Positions 17,140 to 24,855 are shown, counted from the stretch's first letter. The stretch: 33,873 bases of DNA from Candidatus Aminicenantota bacterium (GCA_011773465.1 WVXO01000064.1:18936-52808), one strand, 5' to 3'. Numbers and translations: made by a program. The notes: generated by a model not told the origin, from the sequence alone.

Positions 17140-17913
17140 ATGCCTGTTTTTAGCCATTCGAGAATACTCTCCTACGAAACGTGTCCTTTGAGGTATAAAT
17201 ACGCCTATGTTGATGAGATAATTCCTGAGGAAGAAACAGCAGAAACCTATCTGGGAACAAGGGTGCACGAAGCACTGGAGAAGCTGTACAGAGATCTAGA
17301 GTATGGAAAGCCGATGTCGAAGAAAGAATTGTTATCCTTTTTTAACAGAGAATGGGAAAGGAATTTGACGGACGCAATCGTAATCGTAGGAGAGGAATTT
17401 TCTCAGGAAGATTATCGCAAGATGGGGGAACAGTATCTTAAAGATTATTATAAAAGATATAAGCCGTTCAGAGAAGGGAAGGTTGTTGACCTAGAAATAA
17501 CGGACTATTTAACCTTGGATAAAGTAGGTCAATATAGTTATTTTATCAGAATTGACAGGTTGATGGATGCGGGCGATGGTCTGTATGAAATCCATGATTA
17601 CAAGACCAATACAGAGTTGCCGGCACAAAAATCTCTGGATGAAGACCGTCAACTTGCTATGTACTCTATATGGGTTAGACAGGAGTTTGAAGACTGCAGG
17701 GATGTCCGTTTGGTCTGGCATTTTTTAGCATTTGACAAGGAGATGGATTCTTACAGAACAGAGGAGCAGCTTGAGCATCTAAGACAAGACGTCTTAGCAA
17801 ACATCAAGGCCATTGATGCAGCTAAAAAATTTCCGGCGAATGCTTCCAGGCTCTGTGTCTGGTGCTTGTACAAAAGGATTTGTCCGGTAGGTAACCAAAT
17901 TGAAGGGGCTTGA
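17140..17913 (+). CDS. PD-(D/E)XK nuclease, Cas4/AddB-like with probable 4Fe-4S cluster
   Basis: A protein of 257 residues of the RecB-nuclease family. Motifs in order: S-YETCPLRYKYAY (C15), GTRVHEALEKLY (H43), RIDRLMD (D139), EIHDYKTN (D153, K155), and DRQLAMY (Q171). C239, C242 and C248 close the protein, so with C15 there are four cysteines spaced as in the iron-sulfur clusters of Cas4 and AddB. It probably degrades or trims DNA in a metal-dependent way. There are no CRISPR, cas or helicase genes nearby, so it is a solitary copy of unknown role. No ribosome binding site is visible before ATG 17140. Its last residues Glu-Gly-Ala and stop are encoded by the first bases of a palindromic repeat. 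Confidence 0.88.
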   Translation: MPVFSHSRILSYETCPLRYKYAYVDEIIPEEETAETYLGTRVHEALEKLYRDLEYGKPMSKKELLSFFNREWERNLTDAIVIVGEEFSQEDYRKMGEQYLKDYYKRYKPFREGKVVDLEITDYLTLDKVGQYSYFIRIDRLMDAGDGLYEIHDYKTNTELPAQKSLDEDRQLAMYSIWVRQEFEDCRDVRLVWHFLAFDKEMDSYRTEEQLEHLRQDVLANIKAIDAAKKFPANASRLCVWCLYKRICPVGNQIEGA

Positions 17914-18068
17914 TTTATCGGACCAGCGTCCAAACTGCCTGGACTTGATTTATTAAATATATCTCTATATTGTAAGGACTTGATTCATCAAATCCATATC
18001 TATATTGTAGGGGCTTGATTTATCAAGCCCGCACTTGTCCTTAATGAAGACATTTGATTTATAAAGCC
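17905..18068. repeat. Array of five palindromic repeats, 35-bp period
   Basis: Five copies of a unit centred on GGGCTTGATTTATCAAGCCC. The central TTG triplets fall at 17910, 17945, 17980, 18015 and 18054, giving periods of 35, 35, 35 and 39. Copy 4 (18011-18030) is a perfect hairpin with 9-bp arms and a 2-base loop. Copy 3 has one change that keeps wobble pairing; copies 1, 2 and 5 are decayed. The spacers contain a repeated TCTATATTGTA. It is not a CRISPR array: spacers are only about 15 bp and are themselves repeated. A sister array is at 31053-31252. Confidence 0.8.
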
Positions 18069-18160
18069 AACCTGTAATTAAATAAGAAGATAACAATTAG
18101 AATCAATCACGGCAGTGTATTGACTAATTAACAATATCAAAATATCAGGAGAATTATCCT

Positions 18161-19186
18161 ATGGAGATATTGAAAAAACAGAGAGAAAATTTAATGCTCG
18201 CAGCTAGAATCCTGGCGTTGTCAGCAATCCTGGCGTTTTCATTAATAAGCGGAGACAGTATTTTTGGCTTTAATGCAAAGTCCAAGCAATTGTCCCCTGA
18301 AAGTACTCAGTCAAGAGGCGTGTCAGATGGTTTATTGGCTAATTGGACGTTTGATGAAGGGAATGGAAATATTATCGGCGATTTTTCGAGTTATGATAAA
18401 AGTGGAACTGTTTATGGTGCTTCATGGACAAAAGGAGCAGTTAATGGCGCTCTTGATTTTGATGGTGAAGATGATTATGTGCAAATACCCGATTATTTTT
18501 CTCTTCCACCTTCACATCTCACATCTCTTGGTGAAGGATCAATATCAATCTGGTTCAAATGCGATAGCATACCTACTGATTATGGAATTATGCCCATATT
18601 TTATTATGGAGCATATGATCCATGTCTAAACATACCTGATGCAGCAAATCAAGGGCTCATCATCGAAGTCGGCCATAGTCCTATTCATCCAGAGTCAAAA
18701 AGGATTTATTTCACCATATTTGCAGAGGGGTGCACATTTCCATCTTGTTGTTTTGATTCATCGGAAGATATAACTGAACGTGAGTGGCACCATTTTGTGG
18801 CAGTAGTCGGCGAAAACTATAACACCGGATATCTCGATGGACAGGAATTAATAAACAGGAATTATAATTTTGGAAATTCTTCGTATTCTCAATTCTTTGC
18901 TGATGTCATTAAACACGAAACTTTGTGGATAGGCAGAGGATACTGGCAAGGAAATACTGTATTTTTTGATGGCACCATAGACGATATAAGAGTATATAAC
19001 AAACCACTAAGTGTTCAAGAGGTCAAAGAATTATATAACAATCAACAGACTTTCACTTTATTAGTATCAATAAGTCCTTCAGGCGGAGGAACTGTTCGCA
19101 AGGATCCTGATAAGACTTCATACGATAGTGGCGATAAAGTGTCGCTTACAGCCACAGCCAATAAAGGATACATTTTTGAACAATAG
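18161..19186 (+). CDS. LamG-domain surface protein, front part up to an in-frame TAG
   Basis: It encodes 341 residues before TAG 19184-19186. A signal peptide (about 13-35) leads into a LamG/concanavalin A-like lectin domain: LLANWTFDEGNGN (58-70), NGALDFDGEDDYVQIP, SISIWFKCDS, EREWHHFVAVV and FFDGTIDDIRVYNKPLSVQEVKELY. Then an InlB-type bacterial repeat (TFTLLVSISPSGGGTV...YDSGDKVSLTATANKGYIFEQ) breaks off exactly where the family has a tryptophan. The same frame stays open after the TAG for another 160 codons. LamG domains bind sugars or proteins at the cell surface. AGGAG lies upstream of the ATG. Confidence 0.85.
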   Translation: MEILKKQRENLMLAARILALSAILAFSLISGDSIFGFNAKSKQLSPESTQSRGVSDGLLANWTFDEGNGNIIGDFSSYDKSGTVYGASWTKGAVNGALDFDGEDDYVQIPDYFSLPPSHLTSLGEGSISIWFKCDSIPTDYGIMPIFYYGAYDPCLNIPDAANQGLIIEVGHSPIHPESKRIYFTIFAEGCTFPSCCFDSSEDITEREWHHFVAVVGENYNTGYLDGQELINRNYNFGNSSYSQFFADVIKHETLWIGRGYWQGNTVFFDGTIDDIRVYNKPLSVQEVKELYNNQQTFTLLVSISPSGGGTVRKDPDKTSYDSGDKVSLTATANKGYIFEQ

Positions 19187-19666
19187 TCAGGAGATGTTCC
19201 CCAGGACCATGAAAATGACAATCCGCTTAGCATCACTATAGATTCGGATAAAAATATAGTAGCTAATTTTCATACTGGAACTTCTGATGATGGCACCATA
19301 GGAAAGAATCCCTTATGCTTCATGGCAACAGCGGTCTATTGTTCCCCCTCGCATCCATATGTGAAGATTATTCGAGATTTCAGGGACATATACCTTATGC
19401 CCAGTAAGCTCGGCCGGGCACTTGTTGACTTCTATTACAAGAATTCACCTTTTGCGGCAGATTTAATCAAAGAACATAGATTATTAAGGGCCGCTTCTCG
19501 GCTAAACCTTATACCTCTTGTGGCTATTAGCTATTCTATGCTTCACTTTAGTCCGATAATCACCTCATTTATGCTGTTCTTTATTTTCGCAATTCCAATC
19601 TTTTTTGTTGGGTTTTATAAAAGAAAGGCGAATATCTTCCGAATGAAAATAAAAAAAGCGGAATAA
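19187..19666 (+). pseudogene. Back part of the same gene: rest of InlB repeat and CFI-box-type C-terminus
   Basis: Directly in frame with the preceding gene, after its TAG, the sequence continues SGDVPQDHENDNPLSITIDSDKNIVANF, the usual second half of an InlB-type repeat. Next comes CFMATAVY, a variant of CFIATAAYG, the start of the C-terminal region annotated in many genomes as CFI-box-CTERM, with VKIIRDFRDIYLMPSKLGRALVDFYYK and two hydrophobic helices ending in a basic tail. This region is thought to sort or anchor the protein. The only in-frame ATG (19322) is inside the CFI box and has no ribosome binding site, so this half is probably not translated alone. One base change (TGG to TAG) explains the split. 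Confidence 0.85.
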
Positions 19667-20047
19667 CAGACAACAATTGATGATAAACGGCACTGAAATA
19701 CAAAATTTTGAATAATTTTATAGCAGGGATTTGAGCCACCAAACCTCTAAGGAAAACGGATCACTAATTTTTCAATAAAAAGCTAAGTCTTGCGTCTTGG
19801 CTATTCTGATGGTTTTTAAAGCAGAGCAGAAAAGCACAAAAAAAACCGCTATGTTCTTTCGTCCAGGATATATTGCTGACTTTTAATGCGAAGACGAGTG
19901 TTTCTTCTAAGTCAATAGCACGATTCCTATATCCTTAAAAAAATATAAAAAAAGCTTGACAAGCAACGGAGTTTTTATTATTTTAACTTTGAAAAATAAA
20001 GTACTTTGAAATAAAATGATTAATAAGTACCGCATAAGGAGGTAAAA
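19667..20047. other. Gene-free region with decayed repeat and candidate promoter
   Basis: There is no coding sequence. At 19726-19747 lies a diverged member of the palindrome family (GGGATTT...CCAAACCTC). TTGACA at 19956-19961 with TATTTT at 19979-19984 (17-bp spacer) is a candidate promoter for the membrane-protein/regulator pair, about 60 bases before its ATG. Confidence 0.45.
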
Positions 20048-20647
20048 ATGATAGAAGATGAAAAACGCCAGGCTCTGGAGAATATCGGATTAATTAAGGA
20101 TATCGTAACTCAGACAAACAAGGAAATGAGCTTATCTCGGGGAGGCTGGATCTCTATTATCTGGGGCATATTTTGCCTTGTAGGATTTGCAGGCCAAAAA
20201 TTATTAAGCATTTTTGGTCTTTCAAGAGTCTTATACTGGACAATTCTAGCCATAATAGGCTCTTTAGCAACGTTTTTAGTTGTAAAAAGTAGGTTAAAAA
20301 CACAATCACAAAAAATAAGAGGATATTTTATACGAGGATTTTTTCTCTTCTGGATACCATTAATAGTTCTGGCGTATACCATCACAGCTCTTTGTATTTA
20401 TCTTCCCGATCTACATAGCAAGTATATTCCAATTTTCATAATGCTTGTTATCTCTACTGGTTTTCTCATTATTGGCTTTCTGTTTACCAAAGAAATTCTC
20501 ATTATGGGGACTATAGGATTTGTTGGGACAGTACTCACAGCGATCTTTTTCTTAGAGTATGCAGATTTAGCCTTAGGTCTGCTTTTCGGAGTCGGATTAA
20601 TTGTTACAGGACTGATTTCTAATCTCAAATGGAAAGAACAGATATAA
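20048..20647 (+). CDS. Polytopic membrane protein paired with a winged-helix regulator
   Basis: A protein of 199 residues. An N-terminal soluble helix (about 1-30) is followed by six likely membrane helices in three hairpins (around 33-57, 62-79, 93-118, 124-146, 150-167, 170-190) and a short basic end. It is of unknown family; similar proteins are typically found beside a small winged-helix protein, as here, and may act as the membrane partner or target of that regulator. AAGGAGG lies about 5 bases before the ATG. The regulator gene starts 83 bp downstream on the same strand. Confidence 0.75.
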   Translation: MIEDEKRQALENIGLIKDIVTQTNKEMSLSRGGWISIIWGIFCLVGFAGQKLLSIFGLSRVLYWTILAIIGSLATFLVVKSRLKTQSQKIRGYFIRGFFLFWIPLIVLAYTITALCIYLPDLHSKYIPIFIMLVISTGFLIIGFLFTKEILIMGTIGFVGTVLTAIFFLEYADLALGLLFGVGLIVTGLISNLKWKEQI

Positions 20648-20730
20648 AAAAAAAGACGAAAAAATGGTTGAGATCGCTCCTCTTTGCTCACAACAGGAAT
20701 CAAGCTCTTCTAAAAAGGGATAAAAAATAA

Positions 20731-21051
20731 ATGGCGGAAGAACATATCTCAATCAAACTCAATAGAGTTTTTCACCAGAAAGCGCGGTTAGGAATAATGT
20801 CTATCTTGATGGTTATGGAGGATGTAGAGTTTAATTATTTAAAAGAGCGCTTAAAACTTTCTGATGGGAACCTCAGCACTCATTTAAGCATCTTAGAACA
20901 GGAAAAATACATCAAAATCAAGAAAAAATTCGTCAAGAAAAAGCCCAAGACCCTCTGTCAATTGACTGGAAAGGGCCACAATGCTTTTGTGGAATATATA
21001 GATAACTTAGAAAAAATTATTAAAAATGTGCCAGGAATAAAAAAGAAATAG
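20731..21051 (+). CDS. Winged-helix transcriptional regulator (106 aa)
   Basis: A small winged helix-turn-helix protein. Residues 10-40 (LNRVFHQKARLGIMSILMVMEDVEFNYLKERL) open the domain. The recognition helix is LSDGNLSTHLSILEQEKYIKIKK (about 43-65), and the wing follows with LCQLTGKGHNAFVEYIDNLEKII. This matches the one-domain winged-helix family (PF13601 type) related to MarR and ArsR. There are no metal-binding cysteines, so it is not a classical ArsR sensor. It probably regulates its own operon with the upstream membrane protein. The signal is unknown. It lies in the cytoplasm. Confidence 0.85.
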   Translation: MAEEHISIKLNRVFHQKARLGIMSILMVMEDVEFNYLKERLKLSDGNLSTHLSILEQEKYIKIKKKFVKKKPKTLCQLTGKGHNAFVEYIDNLEKIIKNVPGIKKK

Positions 21052-21129
21052 CTGAACATTGGATTTTGATGAAGATAAAAAATAGGCTGTTTTGATGTGT
21101 TAAGTTTTGTTAATAAGCTGTAGGCTTTT

Positions 21130-21897
21130 TCAGAATCTTCTGGCACGCACTCGGAAATCGACGTTGTCCTTAACCCACTTCCAAAACTTGTCCTGTTTAG
21201 CCAGTTCAACTCCAGGCTCCATCTGTTCTTTCCAACCCTCCATGACTTCTGCGGGAACTGTCCATACTCTTACCCGCCGCGCAGGAACATTATCTCGCCA
21301 GCGCTTGGCGACTATTGGGTCCAGGTAGGTGAGTCGGACGGTGACCCGTCTAGAAAGATATTCCAGGGGATCCAGATCAATCTGTTCATAAGTGGTTTTA
21401 TCCTCACGGATTCCTGTGGCCGGAACACCGTCTGTAATAATCATGATACAAATCGGCGCGAGGGTAAGGTTCCTATCCTTGGTCTGGGCAGCGACCTCAG
21501 TGAAAAAGGCGTTAAAGTCTGTTATTATGTCTCTTGGTGGGAACCACTCTCGTAGAGCCGCCTCAATCTGTCTCACATCTTTACCCTCGAGATCATGGAT
21601 AGGATGGAAAGCCTTCGGCTCGTCCGTGCCATGGCCTCCGATGGAGCCCACGAATAGTGCCCGCAAGCCAGCCAGCTCACCCAGTCTGTTGAGGTGACCG
21701 TAAAGATAGTGAGAGAGAAAGGTCAGAGCATCATTGTAATAACCTGATTTCTGGAAGGATCCGCTCACATCCACACCGACGAACATGACCAATCGAGATA
21801 TCCTTTGGCTGGTTGGCGGAGTGCACGCCGTGGCGATTATTAAGAAGAGTGCGACGCCGATCAGCCATATGAAGAGGTTTTTATATTTGAGATTCAA
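21130..21897 (-). CDS. vWA-domain lipoprotein
   Basis: A protein of 255 residues. An N-terminal hydrophobic segment ends in a lipobox-like IATAC (C25). A von Willebrand A domain follows with an intact metal site start DVSGS (D43, S45, S47) and ICIMIITDGVPATG as the later strand and Asp. The start is TTG 21897, with GGAG 7 bases upstream; it overlaps the stop of the upstream membrane-protein gene by four bases (TTGA), a sign of translational coupling. It probably works outside the cytoplasm, attached to a membrane, with that partner. The DNA is visibly richer in GC than the flanking genes. The biological role is unknown; it does not match BatA/BatB-type genes, which lie with a MoxR ATPase. Confidence 0.85.
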   Translation of the reverse strand: MNLKYKNLFIWLIGVALFLIIATACTPPTSQRISRLVMFVGVDVSGSFQKSGYYNDALTFLSHYLYGHLNRLGELAGLRALFVGSIGGHGTDEPKAFHPIHDLEGKDVRQIEAALREWFPPRDIITDFNAFFTEVAAQTKDRNLTLAPICIMIITDGVPATGIREDKTTYEQIDLDPLEYLSRRVTVRLTYLDPIVAKRWRDNVPARRVRVWTVPAEVMEGWKEQMEPGVELAKQDKFWKWVKDNVDFRVRARRF

Positions 21898-23171
21898 GGT
21901 TGAACTCCTTTATTTGGCGCTACACTTCTTGATATGAGGATTTCCCGAGTGTCCATCACATCCTTTAACTCTTTAAATGGAAGGTTGAAGATCGGCCGCG
22001 CGGTCAATAAGATCATGAAGAAGTTCAAGATAACCGCCAGAACCTGAAGGATGGGTAGAGTTAGGAATTCCAGAAGTTCATTAAACTTATTATGCAGCCA
22101 TTCGATCTCATTTTTAAACTCTTGAATCGGTTTTCTCCACCATTGCGGAGTCTCTGTGATGTCGGATGCGAATCGTCTCTGTTCCTCTCCAGCCTGGCCT
22201 ACTGGTCGCCGAGCGATAACAGCTAAAAGCGGCGGTATACCGAACTGTCCGAATAAGAACCAGGTCATGCCTCGAATGGCAATCCATCCCATGCTGGCAA
22301 TCCCCATTGTGAAGGCGATCCCCATTCGGACACCCGTCTGCTGTACTATCCAGGGTGTGACGGCATCAACAAGCTCACGATAAAGGAACATCACCTCAAA
22401 GCCCATAACGATCAATTCGATGATGGTCATCTGGATGATGAGTTTAACCTTTTTTGTCCGAATGGCGTCTGTTAATGCCTGAAGTGCAGCAAAGCTTCCC
22501 ATAATGATAAGGAGCAAGAATATATACAACATGGGCATCACCAATGGAGATGTCTTATCTGTTCCGACTATGTCCATGAGCACTTCTGAGATAGTCGGGA
22601 AAAGGACATAGGCAAAGATCGCAGCTTCAAGCATGCACCAGAACACAAGGATCAAAAAGGCTACCCAGGGAACGCCGGGCCGGAAGAAACTTTTTGTCAT
22701 CCGACCGGTCATCGCAAAGGGAGCGGTCACAACCTGCTTAATGACTTCCACTATGAACTTTATAATAAGCCGTGCGATAGAGAACAGCCACCCGATTAAG
22801 ACAACTATGAGCCGAAACAGGCCGACCCAGAAGAGCCATACCGCTCGTGCCGCATCCCACCAAGAAAGAAGCAGAGTGGTGACGAAGCTAATTCGTCTTG
22901 AACGAAAGGGCAGTGTATACAGGGAAAGTTGTGTGCACCAGATAACTCCGAGCCATAGCAGAAGAGGAAAGAGGAGAAACACGTATTTTCCAACAGCTAC
23001 CCAAGGGGAGGAAGAATGCAAAAAGAAATCGAGAATCGCCCTTTGCATAGGGAATATCCATGCAATAGGTATCAGGAGAATCCTTAGGATTTCCTGAAAC
23101 TGATTGGAGGATATGCTCGTAGCTTGTCCTACGAGTGTCATTGATTCAAGAAGACTGATTGTTAATAACAT
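21894..23171 (-). CDS. Large polytopic membrane protein partnered with the vWA lipoprotein
   Basis: A protein of 425 residues with about eight or more hydrophobic segments (for example around 29-45, 60-80, 104-122, 170-193, 208-228, 245-262, 283-300 and near 385-400), rich in tryptophan and aromatic residues at interfaces. A hydrophilic cytoplasmic-like stretch (RRPVGQAGEEQRRFASDITETPQWWRK) sits near 325. I do not recognise the family. Its stop overlaps the start of the vWA lipoprotein gene, so the two are made together. No good ribosome binding site precedes ATG 23171. A weak TTGAAA-N17-TATCAA promoter on the minus strand (23181-23209) would give an almost leaderless message. Confidence 0.75.
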   Translation of the reverse strand: MLLTISLLESMTLVGQATSISSNQFQEILRILLIPIAWIFPMQRAILDFFLHSSSPWVAVGKYVFLLFPLLLWLGVIWCTQLSLYTLPFRSRRISFVTTLLLSWWDAARAVWLFWVGLFRLIVVLIGWLFSIARLIIKFIVEVIKQVVTAPFAMTGRMTKSFFRPGVPWVAFLILVFWCMLEAAIFAYVLFPTISEVLMDIVGTDKTSPLVMPMLYIFLLLIIMGSFAALQALTDAIRTKKVKLIIQMTIIELIVMGFEVMFLYRELVDAVTPWIVQQTGVRMGIAFTMGIASMGWIAIRGMTWFLFGQFGIPPLLAVIARRPVGQAGEEQRRFASDITETPQWWRKPIQEFKNEIEWLHNKFNELLEFLTLPILQVLAVILNFFMILLTARPIFNLPFKELKDVMDTREILISRSVAPNKGVQP

Positions 23172-23528
23172 AATGTCTTATTGATATATCTTAACCTCAG
23201 CCTTTTCAATGCCCTTTTAGGATGAATCCCAGGGTGATTTTGCTACTGTTTGACTAACCTTATAAAGGGAGCTTTTCTCACCCCAATAGAGGAGTTAGCA
23301 AATCTTTCTTAACCCCCTTGATTTAGCCGATTAAAACAAATCATTATATTTAAGAACAGGTTGAAAATCGTTTTCATAACGGAATGTGCCAACACCCGTT
23401 TCTAAGAAACGGAAGTTCTGACTTTACCTTGACAGAGAGCCCTGTATATAATTGAAAAAGACTTATTTTTTTGTTAGAGTAAAAAAATCCGTGTTTAAAG
23501 AAATTCTTTTTTTAACTGGAGGATAGAG
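23172..23528. other. Divergent intergenic region
   Basis: This is the gap between a minus-strand and a plus-strand gene and holds no coding sequence. For the plus-strand gene, TTGAAA at 23452-23457 with TAGAGT at 23475-23480 (17-bp spacer) is the best promoter candidate; a TATAAT at 23447-23452 with TTTACC 18 bp upstream is an alternative. It has no repeats. Confidence 0.4.
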
Positions 23529-24041
23529 ATGAAATCATTTGGAAAAAAATTGATGACAACAATATTTGTAATAATTCTGGTTATAGTTCTTTTCCTGCTT
23601 GTATTCTATCTTGATAAATTTGATATAATCAGATTGAGGCCCGTAACGCTTGTAGAGCAAATTCCCTATGGGGAAGTTATAGAAATAGGGGAGTTTGAAG
23701 AAACAGAGTTCTATGATTCGATGAATAAATTTATCGGGGCGGATATAGTAATAAGAGTAAGATTTGCTGCTCATATTGAACCGGCTGAGAGATTGCCCAC
23801 AGAATATAAAAATGAATTGAAAAAAGCTTATAGCAATGTCGACATATACGTGAAAGAAATCCCCAGTAAGGAAGCACTAGAGAAAATGATGGAGGCCTTA
23901 GCAGATAGCAAGTATTTAAAGTTTATTGAAGATAAAGAAATTCAGGCTTTTCTTTATGAGACAAAGATTAATAATAAAAAAGTTAAAAGAATAGAAAAAA
24001 TATTCTTGACGCCAGATAGTTATTTTTTTGTGAAATACTAG
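23529..24041 (+). CDS. Membrane-anchored hypothetical protein (170 aa)
   Basis: A protein of 170 residues with one strong N-terminal transmembrane helix (about 9-28) and a highly charged soluble domain of Glu/Lys-rich helices and short strands (EYKNELKKAYSNVDIYVKEIPSKEALEKMMEALADSKYLKFIEDKEIQ). I do not recognise the family, and there are no catalytic motifs. GGAGG lies 6-7 bases before ATG 23529, and codon use is AT-rich like the bulk of the window, unlike the adjacent vWA operon. It is probably a single-gene unit with its own promoter in the 357-bp gap upstream. Confidence 0.7.
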   Translation: MKSFGKKLMTTIFVIILVIVLFLLVFYLDKFDIIRLRPVTLVEQIPYGEVIEIGEFEETEFYDSMNKFIGADIVIRVRFAAHIEPAERLPTEYKNELKKAYSNVDIYVKEIPSKEALEKMMEALADSKYLKFIEDKEIQAFLYETKINNKKVKRIEKIFLTPDSYFFVKY

Positions 24042-24093
24042 ACTCTGTTCGGACTCCTTTTAACTGTCCCCCGCATAATTATGATAAAAATTC

Positions 24094-24607
24094 CTATCTT
24101 CTTTTTTCTTTCAAGACTTTTTGTCTCAAAATCGTCTCTTTTGCTCTTTCATATAAAAAGGCTAATTCTACATAAAGTGTCGCTGCATTTTTGAATGATT
24201 TTTTCTCGAAAGCTGAATTCGCCCGGTGCTCCAGTCTATTAGCTTGAGTATATTGCACTCTGGCTAGACTTGAGGCATTCAGCTGTTCCGCTTCGGCTTT
24301 GGTCTTGGCAACGTATTTTTGGAGATCCTGTTTCTGATTCAACATAATCCATCACAAGATAATAAGTCGTTCCCTCGCAGCTCATATTCACAACTTTGAC
24401 AATATTGGGATGATTAAGCTCTGCCGTCACTTGAGCTTCTGTATGGAACCGCTGGACTAACTCGCTTTCTTGAGCGAATTTTTTAGGAAGAATCTTGACT
24501 GCATACTTTTTCTTGAGCCTCTGATGTTCTGCGAGATAGACGACTCCTATTCGTCCTCTGCCGAGTTCCTTGATAATATCGTACTCTCCTAATTTATAGC
24601 GAGCCAT
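24094..24607 (-). pseudogene. Remnant of a serine/threonine protein kinase gene
   Basis: From ATG 24607 the frame encodes a Hanks-type kinase N-lobe: LGRGRIGVVYLAEH (glycine loop), YAVKILPK (VAIK lysine), the alpha-C helix region ESELVQRFHTEAQVTAELNHPNIVKV, and the hinge TYYLVMDYVE. After the hinge the frame becomes nonsense. A second frame (24345 down to the stop at 24094) continues with DLQKYVAKTKAEAEQ and then a helical segment (ANRLEHRANSAFEKKSFKNAATLYVELAFLYERAKE), like the C-terminal helical repeats of larger kinase proteins. The whole C-lobe, including the HRD and DFG motifs, is missing. So an internal deletion plus frameshift has killed the gene. Confidence 0.85.
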
Positions 24608-24725
24608 GATGCTTTCCTTAGACGAATTCCTTGAGGTCGTTCATTATCAATATTTTAAACGTATTATAAATCATTGTGAAGTGCTTTTTTGATGTGGGGA
24701 AGTTCCTCTGAACGGAGTTTTTGAA

Positions 24726-24746
24726 AAATGGGGCCAGGCCCCATTT
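24726..24746. repeat. REP-like palindrome, copy 3
   Basis: AAATGGGG (24726-24733), loop CCAGG, CCCCATTT (24739-24746). It is identical to the 21-bp core of copy 2 at 14870. It lies between the kinase remnant and the promoter of the M81 gene. Confidence 0.75.
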
Positions 24747-24777
24747 CCACTTATTTATCCAATATTGGCTGTTTGTA

Positions 24778-24806
24778 TTGACCTGCTGTCATTTGAGTGA
24801 TATAAA
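24778..24806 (+). promoter_or_regulatory. Sigma-70-like promoter of the M81-DUF456-M20 gene group
   Basis: TTGACC at 24778-24783 and TATAAA at 24801-24806 with a 17-bp spacer. It lies about 50 bases before ATG 24856, which supports that start rather than the in-frame TTG 24721, which would lie before the promoter and in the palindrome. Confidence 0.65.
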
Positions 24807-24855
24807 ATTTCTGCGAAACAGAGAAAGCAAACTAAATAGAAAGGAGGGATTTCGA

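Noticed and set aside
17013-17153. Open stretch of about 46 codons before the nuclease gene
   Set aside because: It has no start codon or ribosome binding site, and its first part overlaps a degenerate repeat; probably chance.
17905-18068. CRISPR array
   Set aside because: The period is only 35 bp, spacers are about 15 bp and repeat each other, and there are no cas genes. The repeats are hairpins that decay outward from one perfect copy.
19322-19666. Separate gene starting at ATG 19322
   Set aside because: The ATG lies in the CFI box, has no ribosome binding site, and the frame continues upstream without stops to the TAG at 19184; it is the end of the split LamG gene.
24721-24855. Extended start of the M81 gene at TTG 24721
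   Set aside because: The extra 45 codons run through the palindrome and the promoter. ATG 24856 has AAGGAGGG upstream and a signal-like segment after it.
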